A program made the position numbers and the translations under genes. A stretch of DNA of 64,000 nucleotides from Roseovarius gaetbuli (GTDB lineage: Bacteria; Pseudomonadota; Alphaproteobacteria; Rhodobacterales; Rhodobacteraceae): contig NZ_FWFJ01000015.1 in assembly GCF_900172365.1 (NCBI RefSeq), forward strand, positions 1 through 64,000, given 5' to 3'. Of the stretch, positions 26,715 to 37,050 are shown one piece after another. Position 1 is the stretch's first letter. Each line of letters opens with the position of its first letter. Below the pieces are notes generated by a model. The model ran no database searches and was not told the DNA's origin. It was given only the letters and a program-made list of their open reading frames with translations.

Positions 26715-27848
26715 ATGACAGACGAAAGCCCGGCATTCACCATCGGGATCGAAGAAGAATACCTGCTTGTCGACCGCGACAGCCTTGCGCTTGCCAATGC
26801 CCCAGAGGCCCTGATGACCGCCTGTCAGGACGAGTTGCAGGATCAGGTCAGCCCCGAATTCCTGACCTGTCAGATCGAGATCGGCACAAAGGTTTGCCGC
26901 AACGTGGCCGAGGCGCGCGAGGATCTCAAACGCCTGCGCAGCTGCGTCGCCAAGCACGCCGCCACCCATAACCTTGCCCCGATCGCCGCCTCTTGCCACC
27001 CGTTTTCGGATTGGCGCAACCAGACCCACACCGACAAGGAACGCTACAACCACCTGCAACATGATCTTGCGGGGGTCGTGCGACGGATGCTGATTTGCGG
27101 GATGCATGTGCATGTGGGCGTTGACGCGCCCGACCGCCGCATCGACCTGATGAACCAGCTGAGCTATTTCCTGCCGCATATTCTTGCACTTAGCTGTTCC
27201 TCGCCGTTCTGGCAGGGACAGGATACCGGGCTAAGTTGTTATCGGCTGACGGTGTTTGACAACCTGCCGCGCACCGGCCTGCCGCCGCGCATGGAGAGCT
27301 TTGGCGGCTTCGAGCGGTCGGTTCAGGCGCTCGTCGATCTCGGCGTGATTGAGGATGCCAGCAAGATCTGGTGGGATCTGCGACCCTCGTCGCGCTTTCC
27401 CACGCTTGAATCGCGGATTTGCGATGTACAGCCGCGCCTTGAACACACCCTGACCCTGGCCGCCCTGACCCAGGCGCTGACCCGGATGCTCTGGCGGTTG
27501 GCGGTCAAGAATCAGCGCTGGCGGATTTACGACAGCTTCCTCGTCGCCGAGAACCGCTGGCGCGCGCAACGCTATGGCACCCGCGAGGGCCTGATTGATT
27601 TCGGGCTTGGCGAGATCACGCCATTTGGCGACCTTCTTGAGGAACTTATTACGTTGATTCAAGAGGATGCAGCGTTCTTTGAATCCATGTCAGAGATCGA
27701 AAACGCCCGTGAAATCCTGCGCCAAGGCACCAGCGCCGAGCGCCAGCGACAGGCCTATGCAAGCGCCCGCGAGGCCGGGCAGGATGACGGCGAAGCCTTG
27801 CAATCGGTCGTGCGCCACCTGATCGAGGAATATCACGCCGACCTTTAG
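26715..27848 (+). CDS. ybdK: YbdK-type carboxylate-amine ligase (glutamate-cysteine ligase 2 family)
   Basis: A 377-residue protein from ATG with GGAGGGG upstream ([20 protein letters not shown]). The start GIEEEYLL is the family signature for the glutamate-cysteine ligase 2 fold. Downstream [16 protein letters not shown] and [21 protein letters not shown] are conserved. E. coli YbdK has weak glutamate-cysteine ligase activity; the true substrate is unsettled. It sits inside the valine degradation operon, between mmsA and the acyl-CoA dehydrogenase. Its role there is unclear. Confidence 0.9.
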   Translation: MTDESPAFTIGIEEEYLLVDRDSLALANAPEALMTACQDELQDQVSPEFLTCQIEIGTKVCRNVAEAREDLKRLRSCVAKHAATHNLAPIAASCHPFSDWRNQTHTDKERYNHLQHDLAGVVRRMLICGMHVHVGVDAPDRRIDLMNQLSYFLPHILALSCSSPFWQGQDTGLSCYRLTVFDNLPRTGLPPRMESFGGFERSVQALVDLGVIEDASKIWWDLRPSSRFPTLESRICDVQPRLEHTLTLAALTQALTRMLWRLAVKNQRWRIYDSFLVAENRWRAQRYGTREGLIDFGLGEITPFGDLLEELITLIQEDAAFFESMSEIENAREILRQGTSAERQRQAYASAREAGQDDGEALQSVVRHLIEEYHADL

Positions 27849-27866
27849 GGCCCCTGCCCCACAGGC

Positions 27867-27885
27867 CTTGCAAAACTCTTGCAAG
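27867..27885. promoter_or_regulatory. TTGCAA dyad before the acyl-CoA dehydrogenase gene
   Basis: CTTGCAA (27867-27873) and TTGCAAG (27879-27885) form a perfect 7-bp dyad with a 5-nt spacer, 47 bp before the start. AT-rich sequence follows. It may be an internal operator or promoter of the operon. Other TTGCA words lie between lysR and mmsA, but no clear second copy of the dyad is there. Confidence 0.4.
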
Positions 27886-27932
27886 AATTACTAATTAAAC
27901 AAGTGTTCAATTCGCTTGAAACGGAGAGCCCG

Positions 27933-29075
27933 ATGGATTTTGCCCTGACCGAAGAACAAAGCGCCATTTTCGATATGGCCCATGCCTTTGGGCAGGACCG
28001 GATCGCGCCGCATGCCCGTGATTGGGAACGCGACGGCACGATCCCGAAAGAGCTTTGGCCGGAAATCGCCGCGCTTGGTTTTGGCGGCCTTTATGTGAGC
28101 GAAGAGGCTGGCGGCTCTGGCCTCACCCGGCTTGACGCCACGCTGGTGTTCGAGGCGCTGTCGATGGCCTGCCCCTCGGTGGCGGCGTTTTTGTCGATCC
28201 ACAACATGTGCGCCAAGATGATCGACAAGTTCGCCAGCGACGAGATGAAGGCGCGGGTGCTGCCACGCGCGATGAGCATGGAAACGGTTCTGTCCTATTG
28301 CCTGACCGAACCCGGCTCTGGCTCGGACGCCGCCGCGCTCAAGACCCGCGCCGAGCGCACCAATGAGGGCTATACCCTCAACGGCACCAAGGCGTTCATC
28401 TCGGGGGGCGGATATTCGGATGCCTATATCGTCATGGTGCGCACCGGTGACGTCGGCCCCAAGGGGGTCTCGACCGTTTATGTCGAAGATGGCAAACCGG
28501 GGCTGTCCTATGGCGGGCTTGAGGATAAAATGGGCTGGCGCAGCCAACCGACCCGTCAGGTGCAGTTTGCCAATTGCAACATTTCGAGTGGAGATCTGGT
28601 CGGTGAAGAGGGAAAAGGTTTCACATATGCGATGAATGGCCTTGATGGTGGCCGCCTCAACATTTCCGCCTGTTCGCTTGGCGCCGCGCAGCAGGCCTTG
28701 AACCTGACACTGCAATATATGTCCGAGCGCAAGGCTTTTGGGAAGTCGATCGACCAGTTTCAGGCGCTGCAATTCCGCCTTGCCGATATGGAAATCGAGC
28801 TTCAGGCGGCGCGTGTCTTTTTGCGTCAGGCGGCCTGGAAACTGGACACTAACGCACCCGATGCCACCAAGTATTGCGCCATGGCGAAAAAGTTCGTCAC
28901 TGAGGCGGGATCGCGCATCGTCAACCAATGCCTGCAACTGCATGGCGGTTATGGCTATCTGGCCGATTACGGGATCGAAAAGCTGGTGCGCGACCTGCGG
29001 GTGCATGAAATCCTTGAGGGCACCAACGAAATCATGCGCCTGATCGTGGCGCGTCAAATGCTGGCGGATCATTAA
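27933..29075 (+). CDS. Acyl-CoA dehydrogenase, likely isobutyryl-CoA dehydrogenase
   Basis: A 380-residue flavoprotein from ATG (MDFALTEEQSAIFDMAHAFG). It shows YCLTEPGSGSDAAALKTRA (FAD and substrate loop), and the catalytic Glu is in EILEGTNEIMRL near the C terminus. The gene is followed 3 bp later by a 3-hydroxyisobutyryl-CoA hydrolase, which points to isobutyryl-CoA as substrate. The reaction makes methacrylyl-CoA in valine breakdown. Substrate assignment is from context. Confidence 0.92.
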   Translation: MDFALTEEQSAIFDMAHAFGQDRIAPHARDWERDGTIPKELWPEIAALGFGGLYVSEEAGGSGLTRLDATLVFEALSMACPSVAAFLSIHNMCAKMIDKFASDEMKARVLPRAMSMETVLSYCLTEPGSGSDAAALKTRAERTNEGYTLNGTKAFISGGGYSDAYIVMVRTGDVGPKGVSTVYVEDGKPGLSYGGLEDKMGWRSQPTRQVQFANCNISSGDLVGEEGKGFTYAMNGLDGGRLNISACSLGAAQQALNLTLQYMSERKAFGKSIDQFQALQFRLADMEIELQAARVFLRQAAWKLDTNAPDATKYCAMAKKFVTEAGSRIVNQCLQLHGGYGYLADYGIEKLVRDLRVHEILEGTNEIMRLIVARQMLADH

Positions 29076-29078
29076 GCC

Positions 29079-30137
29079 ATGTCAGAACAGGCCGAAATTC
29101 ACATCCGCAAAGAAGGCCGCGCCGGGCGCATCACGCTGGATCGTCCCAAGGCGCTCAACGCGCTGACCTATGAGATGGCGCTTGCCATTGAGGCGGCGCT
29201 TGATGAATGGCGCGATGACGCGGCGATTGATCTGGTGATCATCGACGCGCTCGGCGACAAGGCGTTTTGCGCGGGCGGCGACATCCAAAAGCTCTACGAC
29301 ACCGGGCACGCGGGTGATTTCGCCTATGGGCGTACCTTCTGGGCCGATGAATACCGCCTGAACGCCAAGATCGCCGAATACCCCAAGCCTTATGTGGCGC
29401 TGATGCAGGGGTTCGTGATGGGCGGCGGCGTTGGCATTTCCTGTCATGGCTCGCACCGGATCGTCTGCGAAAGCACCCAGATCGCCATGCCGGAATGCGG
29501 CATTGGCCTTGTGCCGGATGTGGGCGGCTCTCTTTTGCTGGCGCGCGCGCCGGGGCGTTTGGGCGAATATCTCGGCTGTACCGGGTCACGCATGGGGCCG
29601 GACGATGCGATTTATGCCGGTTTTGCAGATAGTTACGTGCCGCAAGTAAATTGGCCCGGCCTGATCGCCACCCTGGTCGAGACCGGCGACATCGCAGCCA
29701 TTTCCGCCCAATCCGAGGCGCCCCCGCAAGGGGCGATGAGGGATCGCCTGGCAGAGGTCAACGTCCATTTCGGCGGCGAAACCCTTGGCGATATCGTCAC
29801 CTCCCTACGCGGTGACGCGGGCGAATTCGCGGTCGCGACGCTCAAGACCATGACGCGCAATGCGCCGCTGTCGATGGCCTGCGCCGTCGAGATGATCCAC
29901 CGCCTGCGCGGCCCAAGCGCGGATATCCGGCGCGCGCTCGGGCTTGAATACCGCTTTACCTGGCGGGCAATGCAAGACGGCGATTTCATCGAGGGCATCC
30001 GCGCCGCCATCATCGACAAGGATCGCAACCCACGCTGGAAACACGATCTTGCCACCCTGCCCGCCGTCGCGGTCAGCCAGATGCTTTTGCCATTGGGCAA
30101 GGATGCCCTGACCTTTGAGGAGGAGGTTTCATCATGA
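29079..30137 (+). CDS. 3-hydroxyisobutyryl-CoA hydrolase (enoyl-CoA hydratase/isomerase family)
   Basis: A 352-residue crotonase-fold protein. The oxyanion motifs are seen in KAFCAGGDIQKLYDTG and VMGGGVGISCHGSHRI. MPECGIGLVPDVGGSLLLARAPG matches the hydrolase subgroup; the C-terminal extension to 350 residues is also typical of it. It releases free 3-hydroxyisobutyrate from its CoA ester. The hydratase step (methacrylyl-CoA to hydroxyisobutyryl-CoA) is not obviously encoded here. The stop overlaps the mmsB start. Confidence 0.9.
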   Translation: MSEQAEIHIRKEGRAGRITLDRPKALNALTYEMALAIEAALDEWRDDAAIDLVIIDALGDKAFCAGGDIQKLYDTGHAGDFAYGRTFWADEYRLNAKIAEYPKPYVALMQGFVMGGGVGISCHGSHRIVCESTQIAMPECGIGLVPDVGGSLLLARAPGRLGEYLGCTGSRMGPDDAIYAGFADSYVPQVNWPGLIATLVETGDIAAISAQSEAPPQGAMRDRLAEVNVHFGGETLGDIVTSLRGDAGEFAVATLKTMTRNAPLSMACAVEMIHRLRGPSADIRRALGLEYRFTWRAMQDGDFIEGIRAAIIDKDRNPRWKHDLATLPAVAVSQMLLPLGKDALTFEEEVSS

Positions 30138-31006
30138 AAATCGGATTTATCGGACTGGGCAACATGGGCGCGCCCATGGCCGCCAACCTTGCAAGTGCCG
30201 GGCACGAGGTCACCGGCTTTGACATGGCTGAAGTCGCGATCGACGGCGTCACCATGGCGCAAAGCGCGGCCGAGGCCGCGACCGGGCGCGACGTGGTGAT
30301 CACCATGCTGCCCAACGGCCAGATCCTGCGGTCGGTCGCGGATCAGGTGATCCCGGTCATGCAAAAGGGTGCGGTTCTGCTTGATTGCTCGACCGTCGAC
30401 GTCGAAAGCGCCCGCGCAGTTGCCGCACAGGCCACCGAGGCCGGGCTTTTGGCGCTCGATGCCCCGGTCTCGGGTGGGACGGGCGGCGCCGTGGCCGGCA
30501 CCTTGACCTTTATGGTTGGCGGTGACGGCGAGGGATTCAAGATCGCCTCTGAACTGTTTGATATCATGGGGCAAAAGGCGGTTCATTGCGGCGCCTCTGG
30601 CAATGGTCAGGCGGCCAAGATCTGCAACAACATGATCCTTGGCGCCACGATGATCGTCACCTGCGAGGCCTTTGCGCTTGCCGACAAGCTTGGGCTGGAT
30701 CGTCAGGCGATGTTTGATGTGGTCAGCACCTCGTCGGGCTATAGCTGGAGCATGAACGCCTATTGCCCAGCGCCCGGTGTTGGGCCGAAATCGCCCGCCG
30801 ACAACGATTATCAGCCCGGTTTTGCCGCCGAATTGATGCTCAAGGATTTGCGCCTGGCCCAACAGGCAGCAGAGGCCGCAGACGCCGATACGCCGCTTGG
30901 TGAGGCGGCGTGCAAGCTTTATGCACAGTTCGTCGAGGAAGAGGATGGCAAGGGTCGCGATTTCAGCGCGATGTTGCCCCGATTTGAGAAACGCGGACAC
31001 AGTTAA
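30134..31006 (+). CDS. mmsB: 3-hydroxyisobutyrate dehydrogenase
   Basis: A 290-residue beta-hydroxyacid dehydrogenase from ATG, coupled to the preceding gene (ATGA) and with GAGGAGG 8 nt upstream. It has the NAD motif FIGLGNMGAPMAANL, the substrate loop DAPVSGGTGGAVAGTLTFMVGG and the catalytic Lys region GNGQAAKICNNM. It oxidises 3-hydroxyisobutyrate to methylmalonate semialdehyde, the substrate of mmsA, and closes the pathway in this operon. Confidence 0.95.
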   Translation: MKIGFIGLGNMGAPMAANLASAGHEVTGFDMAEVAIDGVTMAQSAAEAATGRDVVITMLPNGQILRSVADQVIPVMQKGAVLLDCSTVDVESARAVAAQATEAGLLALDAPVSGGTGGAVAGTLTFMVGGDGEGFKIASELFDIMGQKAVHCGASGNGQAAKICNNMILGATMIVTCEAFALADKLGLDRQAMFDVVSTSSGYSWSMNAYCPAPGVGPKSPADNDYQPGFAAELMLKDLRLAQQAAEAADADTPLGEAACKLYAQFVEEEDGKGRDFSAMLPRFEKRGHS

Positions 31007-31145
31007 CCGGCCTCAAGGGCAGCGCCCTCGTAGGACCAGACAAGAATGCGGATAAGGCCAGCCATATGTTGGCCCTTCCCCTTGCCCTTTGTCGCGATAT
31101 GTTGCACCACATAGCGCGCAACGACCCGACGGAAGGACCCGAAAA

Positions 31146-32132
31146 ATGGCTGACGGAACGATCGACATCAACGCGAAACCCACCGAAGAGATTTCCGTCC
31201 GCGAAGTGTTCGGCATCGACACGGATATGATCGTAAAGGGCTTTGCCACACGCACCGATCGCGTGCCGGACGTGGACAGCACCTATAAGTTTGATCCCGA
31301 TACCACGCTCGCCATTCTGGCCGGGTTTTCGCACAACCGCCGGGTGATGGTTCAAGGCTATCACGGAACGGGTAAATCCACCCATATCGAACAGGTGGCG
31401 GCGCGGTTGAACTGGCCGACGGTGCGGGTCAACCTTGACAGCCACATCAGCCGGATCGACCTGATCGGCAAGGATGCGATCAAGCTCAAGGACGGGGTGC
31501 AGGTCACCGAATTTCACGAGGGCATCCTGCCTTGGTCGCTGCGTAATCCGACGGCGATCGTGTTTGACGAATACGACGCGGGCCGCGCGGACGTGATGTT
31601 CGTGATTCAGCGCGTGCTTGAAGCCGATGGCAAGCTGACGCTTCTCGACCAGAACGAAGTGATCACGCCGAACCCCTATTTCCGGATTTTCGCCACCGCC
31701 AACACGGTTGGCCTTGGCGATACCACCGGGCTTTATCACGGCACGCAACAGATCAACCAGGGCCAGATGGACCGCTGGTCGCTTGTGGCGACGCTGAACT
31801 ATCTCAGCCATGACGCCGAAACCGCCATCGTGATCGCCAAGAACCCCCTTTACAATACCGCCGAGGGCCGCAAGACCGTGAGCCGCATGGTAACCGTTGC
31901 CGACCTGTCGCGCACCGCTTTCATGAATGGCGAGCTTTCCACCGTGATGAGCCCGCGCACCGTGATTGCCTGGGCGCAAAACGCCACGATCTTCCGCAAT
32001 GTGGGCTATGCGTTCCGTCTGACCTTCCTCAACAAATGCGACGAGCTTGAGCGCCAGACCGTGGCCGAATTCTATCAGCGCTGCTTTGACGAGGAACTGC
32101 CGGAAAGCGCGGCCAATGTGAACGTCAGGTAA
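31146..32132 (+). CDS. cobS: Aerobic cobaltochelatase subunit CobS
   Basis: A 328-residue AAA+ protein from ATG at 31146. Walker A is [13 protein letters not shown] and Walker B FDEYDAG ([15 protein letters not shown]), with sensor [11 protein letters not shown]. CobS forms a chaperone-like ring with CobT that drives cobalt insertion into hydrogenobyrinic acid diamide by CobN. cobT follows 111 bp later on the same strand. cobN is not in the window. No cobalamin riboswitch was recognised upstream. Confidence 0.95.
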   Translation: MADGTIDINAKPTEEISVREVFGIDTDMIVKGFATRTDRVPDVDSTYKFDPDTTLAILAGFSHNRRVMVQGYHGTGKSTHIEQVAARLNWPTVRVNLDSHISRIDLIGKDAIKLKDGVQVTEFHEGILPWSLRNPTAIVFDEYDAGRADVMFVIQRVLEADGKLTLLDQNEVITPNPYFRIFATANTVGLGDTTGLYHGTQQINQGQMDRWSLVATLNYLSHDAETAIVIAKNPLYNTAEGRKTVSRMVTVADLSRTAFMNGELSTVMSPRTVIAWAQNATIFRNVGYAFRLTFLNKCDELERQTVAEFYQRCFDEELPESAANVNVR

Positions 32133-32243
32133 GGCGCGTTTGCTTATCCGTGCCTTGAGCGCCAGTCTCACGAGGCGGCCTCTCAGGGTGGATGAGCGCC
32201 TCGCGATCAATTGGATCAGCCCGAAGGATCAGGAAACCGCGTC

Positions 32244-34121
32244 ATGAACAAACCCACCGACAACCCCGCCGATCCGTTCAAGAAGGCGCTGGCGCAGGCA
32301 ACCAAGGTGATGGCCGATGACGCCGATCTGACCGTTAGCTATTCGGTTGATCCCGCCGGTATCTCGGGCGATGCCATGCGCCTGCCGCAGGTCAGCCGCC
32401 GGATGACGCGCGAAGAGGTTTTGCTGGCGCGCGGCACCGCCGACGCGCTTGCCCTTCGCCACAAGTTTCACGACGCGGGCCTGCATGCGCGTTATGCCCC
32501 GCCGGGCGACATGGCCCGCGATCTTTACGAAGCGATGGAAACCGCCCGCTGCGAGGCGGTGGGCGCCCGCGACATGCCCGGCACCGCCAGCAATATCGAT
32601 TCCAAGATTGCCGCCGACGCACAGCGTTTGGGCTATGAGCAGATCACCTCGACAGCCGATGCCCCCCTGCCCGCTGCGGCCGGCTATCTTATCCGCCATC
32701 TTGCCACCGGGCGCGACATGCCGCCGGGCGCGCAGAACGTGATGGAACTCTGGCGCGGCTTTATCGAGGAACAGGCTGGCGGCACGCTTGAGAACCTGCA
32801 AGACATCCTTGCCGACCAGACCGCCTTTGCCAAATTCGCCCGCCGGATGATCGAAGACCTCGGCTATGGCGATCAGCTTGGGGATGACCCGGATAATCTT
32901 GACGACGACACCGAGGATGACGCCGAAGAGAGCGGCGAAGATCAGGACGAGCAAGACAGCAGCGGCGACGAGGACAGCGACGAGAACGAAGCCGAGGCAG
33001 AGGCAGAGCGCAGCCAGGACGAACAGCAGGACGCCTCTCAGGCCCAGGTCAGCATGGACGACATGTCGGACGATGAGATGGACGACCAGACCGACCTGCC
33101 CGATGGCGAGGCCCCGCTAGAGCCGCCCGCGCCCCAGCCGATTTCGGACGCGGACCCGCATTACACCGTCTACAACGCTGCTTTTGATGAAGAAATCCGC
33201 GCCGAAGACTTGGCCGACCCGATCGAGCTTGAACGCCTGCGCGCCTATCTTGATCAACAGCTGGAGCCGCTCAAGGGCGCGGTCAGCCGTCTGGCCAACA
33301 AGCTTCAGCGCCGCCTTCAGGCGCAGCAAAGCCGGTCCTGGGAGTTTGACCGCGAAGAAGGCATTCTTGATGCCGGCCGACTTGCGCGCGTCGTGGCCAA
33401 CCCGACGATGCCGCTCAGCTTCAAGGTCGAAAAAGACACCGAGTTTCGCGATACCGTGGTGACGCTCTTGTTGGATAATTCCGGCTCGATGCGCGGGCGG
33501 CCGATTTCGATTGCCGCGATCTGCGCCGATGTTCTGGCCCGCACGCTTGAGCGGTGCAGCGTCAAGGTGGAAATCCTCGGCTTTACCACCCGCGCGTGGA
33601 AAGGCGGGCAAAGCCGCGAAGCATGGCTTGCCGAAGGGCGCCCGCAACTGCCCGGTCGCCTGAATGATCTGCGCCACATCATCTATAAATCCGCCGATTC
33701 CCCGATGCGCCGGACGCGGGACAATCTTGGCCTGATGATGAAAGAAGGCCTGCTCAAGGAAAACATCGACGGCGAGGCGCTTGAATGGGCGCACCGGCGG
33801 ATGGTGGCGCGCAAAGAGTCGCGCAAGATCCTGATGGTGATCAGCGATGGCGCGCCGGTGGACGATTCAACTTTGTCCGTTAACCCAGCGAATTACCTCG
33901 AAAAACACCTGCGCGACGTGATCGACATGGTCGAGCGGCGCAAACAGGTCGAATTGCTGGCCATTGGCATCGGCCATGACGTCACCCGCTATTACGAGCG
34001 CGCCGTGACCATCACCGACGCCGATCAGCTTGCCGGCGTGATGACTGAACAACTCGCCGCGTTGTTTGACAGCGACCCGCGCGCCCGGGCCCGTGTCATG
34101 GGCATCCGGCGGGCGATGTGA
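32244..34121 (+). CDS. cobT: Aerobic cobaltochelatase subunit CobT
   Basis: A 625-residue protein from ATG ([20 protein letters not shown]). A long acidic low-complexity linker occupies about 215-300 (runs of D, E, S and Q). The C-terminal VWA domain has the MIDAS motif [10 protein letters not shown]. It partners CobS in the aerobic cobalt chelatase. The stop overlaps the start of the aminopeptidase gene by one base (TGATG), so downstream expression is coupled. Confidence 0.95.
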   Translation: MNKPTDNPADPFKKALAQATKVMADDADLTVSYSVDPAGISGDAMRLPQVSRRMTREEVLLARGTADALALRHKFHDAGLHARYAPPGDMARDLYEAMETARCEAVGARDMPGTASNIDSKIAADAQRLGYEQITSTADAPLPAAAGYLIRHLATGRDMPPGAQNVMELWRGFIEEQAGGTLENLQDILADQTAFAKFARRMIEDLGYGDQLGDDPDNLDDDTEDDAEESGEDQDEQDSSGDEDSDENEAEAEAERSQDEQQDASQAQVSMDDMSDDEMDDQTDLPDGEAPLEPPAPQPISDADPHYTVYNAAFDEEIRAEDLADPIELERLRAYLDQQLEPLKGAVSRLANKLQRRLQAQQSRSWEFDREEGILDAGRLARVVANPTMPLSFKVEKDTEFRDTVVTLLLDNSGSMRGRPISIAAICADVLARTLERCSVKVEILGFTTRAWKGGQSREAWLAEGRPQLPGRLNDLRHIIYKSADSPMRRTRDNLGLMMKEGLLKENIDGEALEWAHRRMVARKESRKILMVISDGAPVDDSTLSVNPANYLEKHLRDVIDMVERRKQVELLAIGIGHDVTRYYERAVTITDADQLAGVMTEQLAALFDSDPRARARVMGIRRAM

Positions 34122-35941
34122 TGTTTCAATCCTTTGACGACACTGCCCGCCCCGATCAGGGCCCGCCGCGCCTTGCCGCGCTGCGCGCCGCATTGGCCGA
34201 GGCCGGGTTGTCCGGTTTTCTTGTGCCGCGCGCCGATGCCCATCAGGGCGAATATGTCGCCAACTGCGATAACCGTCTGGCCTGGCTGACCGGGTTTACC
34301 GGCTCGGCGGGGTTCTGTGCGGTGCTGGCGGATGTGGCCGGGGTGTTTGTCGATGGCCGCTACCGCGTTCAGGTCAAGACCCAGGTCGACATCGCCCATT
34401 TCACCCCGGTTGACTGCCCCGAGGTGCGCCTTGGCGAATGGCTCAAGCAGCATCTGCCGCAGGGCGGCGAGGTTGGCTTTGACCCCTGGCTTTATACCGT
34501 GGAACAGCTTGAGGCGCTTGAAAAATCCCTGACGGGCAGCGGCATTACCCTGCGCGCCGTTGAAAACCAAATTGACCGGGTGTGGCCCGAGCGCCCCGAG
34601 CGTCCGCGCCGCCCGATCACGATTCAGCCCGATGACCTGACCGGCAGGCCCCATGCGGAAAAGCGCCATGACCTCGGCGCGGCACTAGAGGCAGCGGGCA
34701 AGCGCTGCGCGATCCTGGCCCTGCCGGATTCGATCTGCTGGCTCTTGAACATTCGCGGCTCTGACATTCCGCGCAATCCGATTGTTCAGGCATTCGCCCT
34801 GTTGGATTGGACCGGTGCCGTCACCCTGTTGACCGACGCCGAGGTCAGCCCAGAGGTCAAGGCGCATCTCGGCGATCACGTGCATCTGCGCCCCTATGGC
34901 GGCCTTTTGGAGACCCTTGACGCGGCGCAGGGCGCGACATTCCAGATCGACCCGGCCTCGACCCCCGCCATCGTTCTGAGCCATCTTCAGGCTCTGGCGG
35001 CCGAGCCTGAGCGCGCTATCACCATCACCTGCGGCGATGATCCCTGTGTGCTGCCCAAGGCCTGTAAAACCGAGGCCGAGATTGCCGGAACCCGCGCCGC
35101 CCATCTGCGCGATGGGGCGGCGGTGTGCGAGCTTCTCTGCTGGTTTGACGAGCAATCCCCCGGTACGATCACCGAGATCGACGTCGTCACCCAGCTTGAG
35201 GCCTGCCGCGCCGCGACCGGCAAGTTGTTGGACATCAGCTTTGACACCATCGCCGGCAGCGGCCCCAATGGCGCGCTTGCCCATTACCGGGTGACCCGGT
35301 CGAGCAATCGCACGCTGCAAAACGGCGATTTGCTGGTGCTGGATGGCGGCGGGCAGTACCTTGACGGCACCACCGATATCACCCGCACCCTGCCCGTCGG
35401 CGATGTGGGCGCGGATGAACGCGCGGCCTTCACCCGCGTGCTGCAAGGCATGATCGCGATTTCGCGGCTGCGCTTTCCGGCGGGCCTTGCCGGGCGCGAT
35501 CTTGACGCGATTGCGCGCTATCCGCTCTGGCTTGCGGATCAGGACTACGGCCATGGCACCGGGCATGGCGTGGGGGTGCATCTGTGCGTACATGAAGGGC
35601 CTCAGAGGCTGTCGCGGACAAGTCACGAACCGCTCAAGCCGGGCATGATCCTGTCGAACGAGCCGGGCTATTACCGCGAGGGCGCCTTTGGCATCCGCAT
35701 CGAAAACCTCCTGGTGGTGAGCGACGCACACCTCTTGCCCGGCGGCGATGTCTCGGGCAAGCTCTGCTTTGAGACGCTGAATTTCGTGCCCATCGACCGG
35801 CGCCTGATCGACCGGGATATGCTGACACAGCCCGAGCGCGACTGGCTTGACGCCTATCACCAAGAGTGCCGCGACAAAATCGGCTCTCGGCTCTCGGCGC
35901 GAGCCCGGCTATGGTTGGACCAAGCAACCCGGCCCGTTTGA
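34121..35941 (+). CDS. Aminopeptidase P family (Xaa-Pro) M24B metallopeptidase
   Basis: A 606-residue protein of the three-domain eukaryote-like aminopeptidase P type: two N-terminal creatinase-like domains and a C-terminal pita-bread domain. The dinuclear metal ligands are seen as DGGGQYLDGTTDITRT (two Asp), GHGTGHGVG (His), NEPGYY and GIRIENLL (two Glu). It removes N-terminal residues preceding proline. The ATG overlaps the cobT stop; a GTG 3 nt upstream is an alternative. Confidence 0.95.
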   Translation: MFQSFDDTARPDQGPPRLAALRAALAEAGLSGFLVPRADAHQGEYVANCDNRLAWLTGFTGSAGFCAVLADVAGVFVDGRYRVQVKTQVDIAHFTPVDCPEVRLGEWLKQHLPQGGEVGFDPWLYTVEQLEALEKSLTGSGITLRAVENQIDRVWPERPERPRRPITIQPDDLTGRPHAEKRHDLGAALEAAGKRCAILALPDSICWLLNIRGSDIPRNPIVQAFALLDWTGAVTLLTDAEVSPEVKAHLGDHVHLRPYGGLLETLDAAQGATFQIDPASTPAIVLSHLQALAAEPERAITITCGDDPCVLPKACKTEAEIAGTRAAHLRDGAAVCELLCWFDEQSPGTITEIDVVTQLEACRAATGKLLDISFDTIAGSGPNGALAHYRVTRSSNRTLQNGDLLVLDGGGQYLDGTTDITRTLPVGDVGADERAAFTRVLQGMIAISRLRFPAGLAGRDLDAIARYPLWLADQDYGHGTGHGVGVHLCVHEGPQRLSRTSHEPLKPGMILSNEPGYYREGAFGIRIENLLVVSDAHLLPGGDVSGKLCFETLNFVPIDRRLIDRDMLTQPERDWLDAYHQECRDKIGSRLSARARLWLDQATRPV

Positions 35942-36000
35942 CATCTGCCTGTCATCGCGCCGCGTCATATAAAAAAAAACGACTTCAATAGGGATGGATC

Positions 36001-36342
36001 ATGGCCGATATCACGACACGCAAAGCAGAAGGCACCTGGACCGTGCGCGCCGGTGGCGCCGTTCTGGCCGAAACCAAGAACGCAATCGAGCTGACCGAGG
36101 GCGAATATCCGGCGGTCTATTACTTTCCGCGCAGCGACATCGCGATGGCGTTCCTCGATGAAAGCCCGCAGACAAGCCATTGCCCCCACAAGGGCGATGC
36201 GCGGTTCTTTTCCATCGTGACCAAAAGCAAAACGCTGGAAAACGCCGCCTGGAGCTATGAATCCCCCAAACCCGCCGCCGCCGCCATCAAAGACCACATC
36301 GCGTTCTACTCAAGCTCGACCGTCACCGTCGAGCGGGTCTGA
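36001..36342 (+). CDS. DUF427 family protein
   Basis: A 113-residue soluble protein with the DUF427 pattern: ITTRKAEGTWTVRAGGAVLAETKNAIEL, then YPAVYYFPRSDIAMAFL, HCPHKGDARFFS and SYESPKPAAAAIKDHIAFY. The family is a small beta-rich fold of unknown activity. It has a clear terminator 4 nt after the stop. It closes the ordinary gene run before the accessory patch. Confidence 0.92.
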   Translation: MADITTRKAEGTWTVRAGGAVLAETKNAIELTEGEYPAVYYFPRSDIAMAFLDESPQTSHCPHKGDARFFSIVTKSKTLENAAWSYESPKPAAAAIKDHIAFYSSSTVTVERV

Positions 36343-36345
36343 CCG

Positions 36346-36378
36346 GACTGGCCCACAGTCTGGGCCGGTCGGGGCTTT
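36346..36378 (+). terminator. Terminator of the DUF427 gene
   Basis: GACTGGCCCA (36346-36355) pairs with TGGGCCGGTC (36361-36370), with one wobble and a 5-nt loop, then GGGGCTTTT. It starts 3 nt after the stop. Confidence 0.75.
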
Positions 36379-36524
36379 TCTGTGGGTGGAACAATCGCGG
36401 TCTGTGGGTGGCTTGGATTTTGGTGTGCAAGCGAAAACCTGACTTTCGCGACACTCTGCGCTAAGGTCTGCGTCGCGGACCAAGCTGCCATTCTACGTTC
36501 AAACTCTGGGGTCTGCTTTCGGCC

Positions 36525-36690
36525 TATTCTGTTGAAAAACTCCGCTACGCCAAAATCGCCTCGGAAACTTGGAACACTGTTCTCGTCACAGGCCAATTGA
36601 CAAACGGTACTTCCAGAATGGCGTTTTAGCGGGACAATATTCTGCTGATCTTGCCCTTTCGAGCGATCAGGCGAGTTTTTCAACGGAATA
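36525..36690. mobile_element. MITE-like element, copy 1
   Basis: A 166-bp non-coding element with terminal inverted repeats: TATTCTGTTGAAAAACTC at the left and its complement, with one mismatch, at the right (GAGTTTTTCAACGGAATA). It is flanked by the direct 4-bp duplication GGCC (36521-36524 and 36691-36694). It is identical to copy 2 over 166 bp. It encodes no transposase, so it would need one in trans. The parent IS family is not identified. Confidence 0.85.
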
Positions 36691-37050
36691 GGCCCATTTT
36701 TGCCGTTCGTAGCAAAGCACGCGCAGTGACAGGTCTCAGAGCTTACCCGACGGTCTTGCATATGCGGCGAATGACAGCGTCGTCACGGCGATTCGCCATT
36801 TCAACGCTGAACAGAATAACTTCCTATTTCGCCTGAACCCGTGGCGCGAACAATCTCGTCATTCTGCGAACTCTGTCTCTGATTAATGATATTTCGTCGC
36901 TCAAACTGGAACAAAACCAAGCCTGTTTGATATTGTCTCACAGATCCCAACAATTGGCAGAAAGTATTGAATTTTGTCCAAAATGAGGCACGATAGTGTC
37001 AGAAATTCAACGCGCCCTCATCATTGAACACAGGGCCAGGGGGAAATAGA

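Larger units (their letters stand above)
36343..37050. other. Non-coding, AT-richer stretch carrying one MITE
   Basis: A 708-bp stretch without a credible gene. It holds the DUF427 terminator, the first MITE copy (36525-36690) and about 360 bp of unrecognised sequence with lower GC than its neighbours. Short frames here (for example on the minus strand over the MITE) carry no recognisable domain and are shared with the second MITE copy. Confidence 0.5.

Noticed and set aside
25628..26797. A 389-codon minus-strand frame opposite mmsA
   Set aside because: Shadow of mmsA and the ybdK start region; composition-driven open frame.
29633..31000. A 455-codon minus-strand frame opposite the hydrolase and mmsB genes
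   Set aside because: It lies wholly across two well-supported plus-strand genes and has no recognisable motif.
31007..31145. Cobalamin riboswitch before cobS
   Set aside because: The 139-bp gap shows no B12-box-like element or large paired structure that I could recognise.
36306..36761. A 151-codon minus-strand frame across MITE copy 1, similar to 37682-38005 across copy 2
   Set aside because: The similarity comes only from the identical 166-bp element; the frames differ outside it and show no domain.
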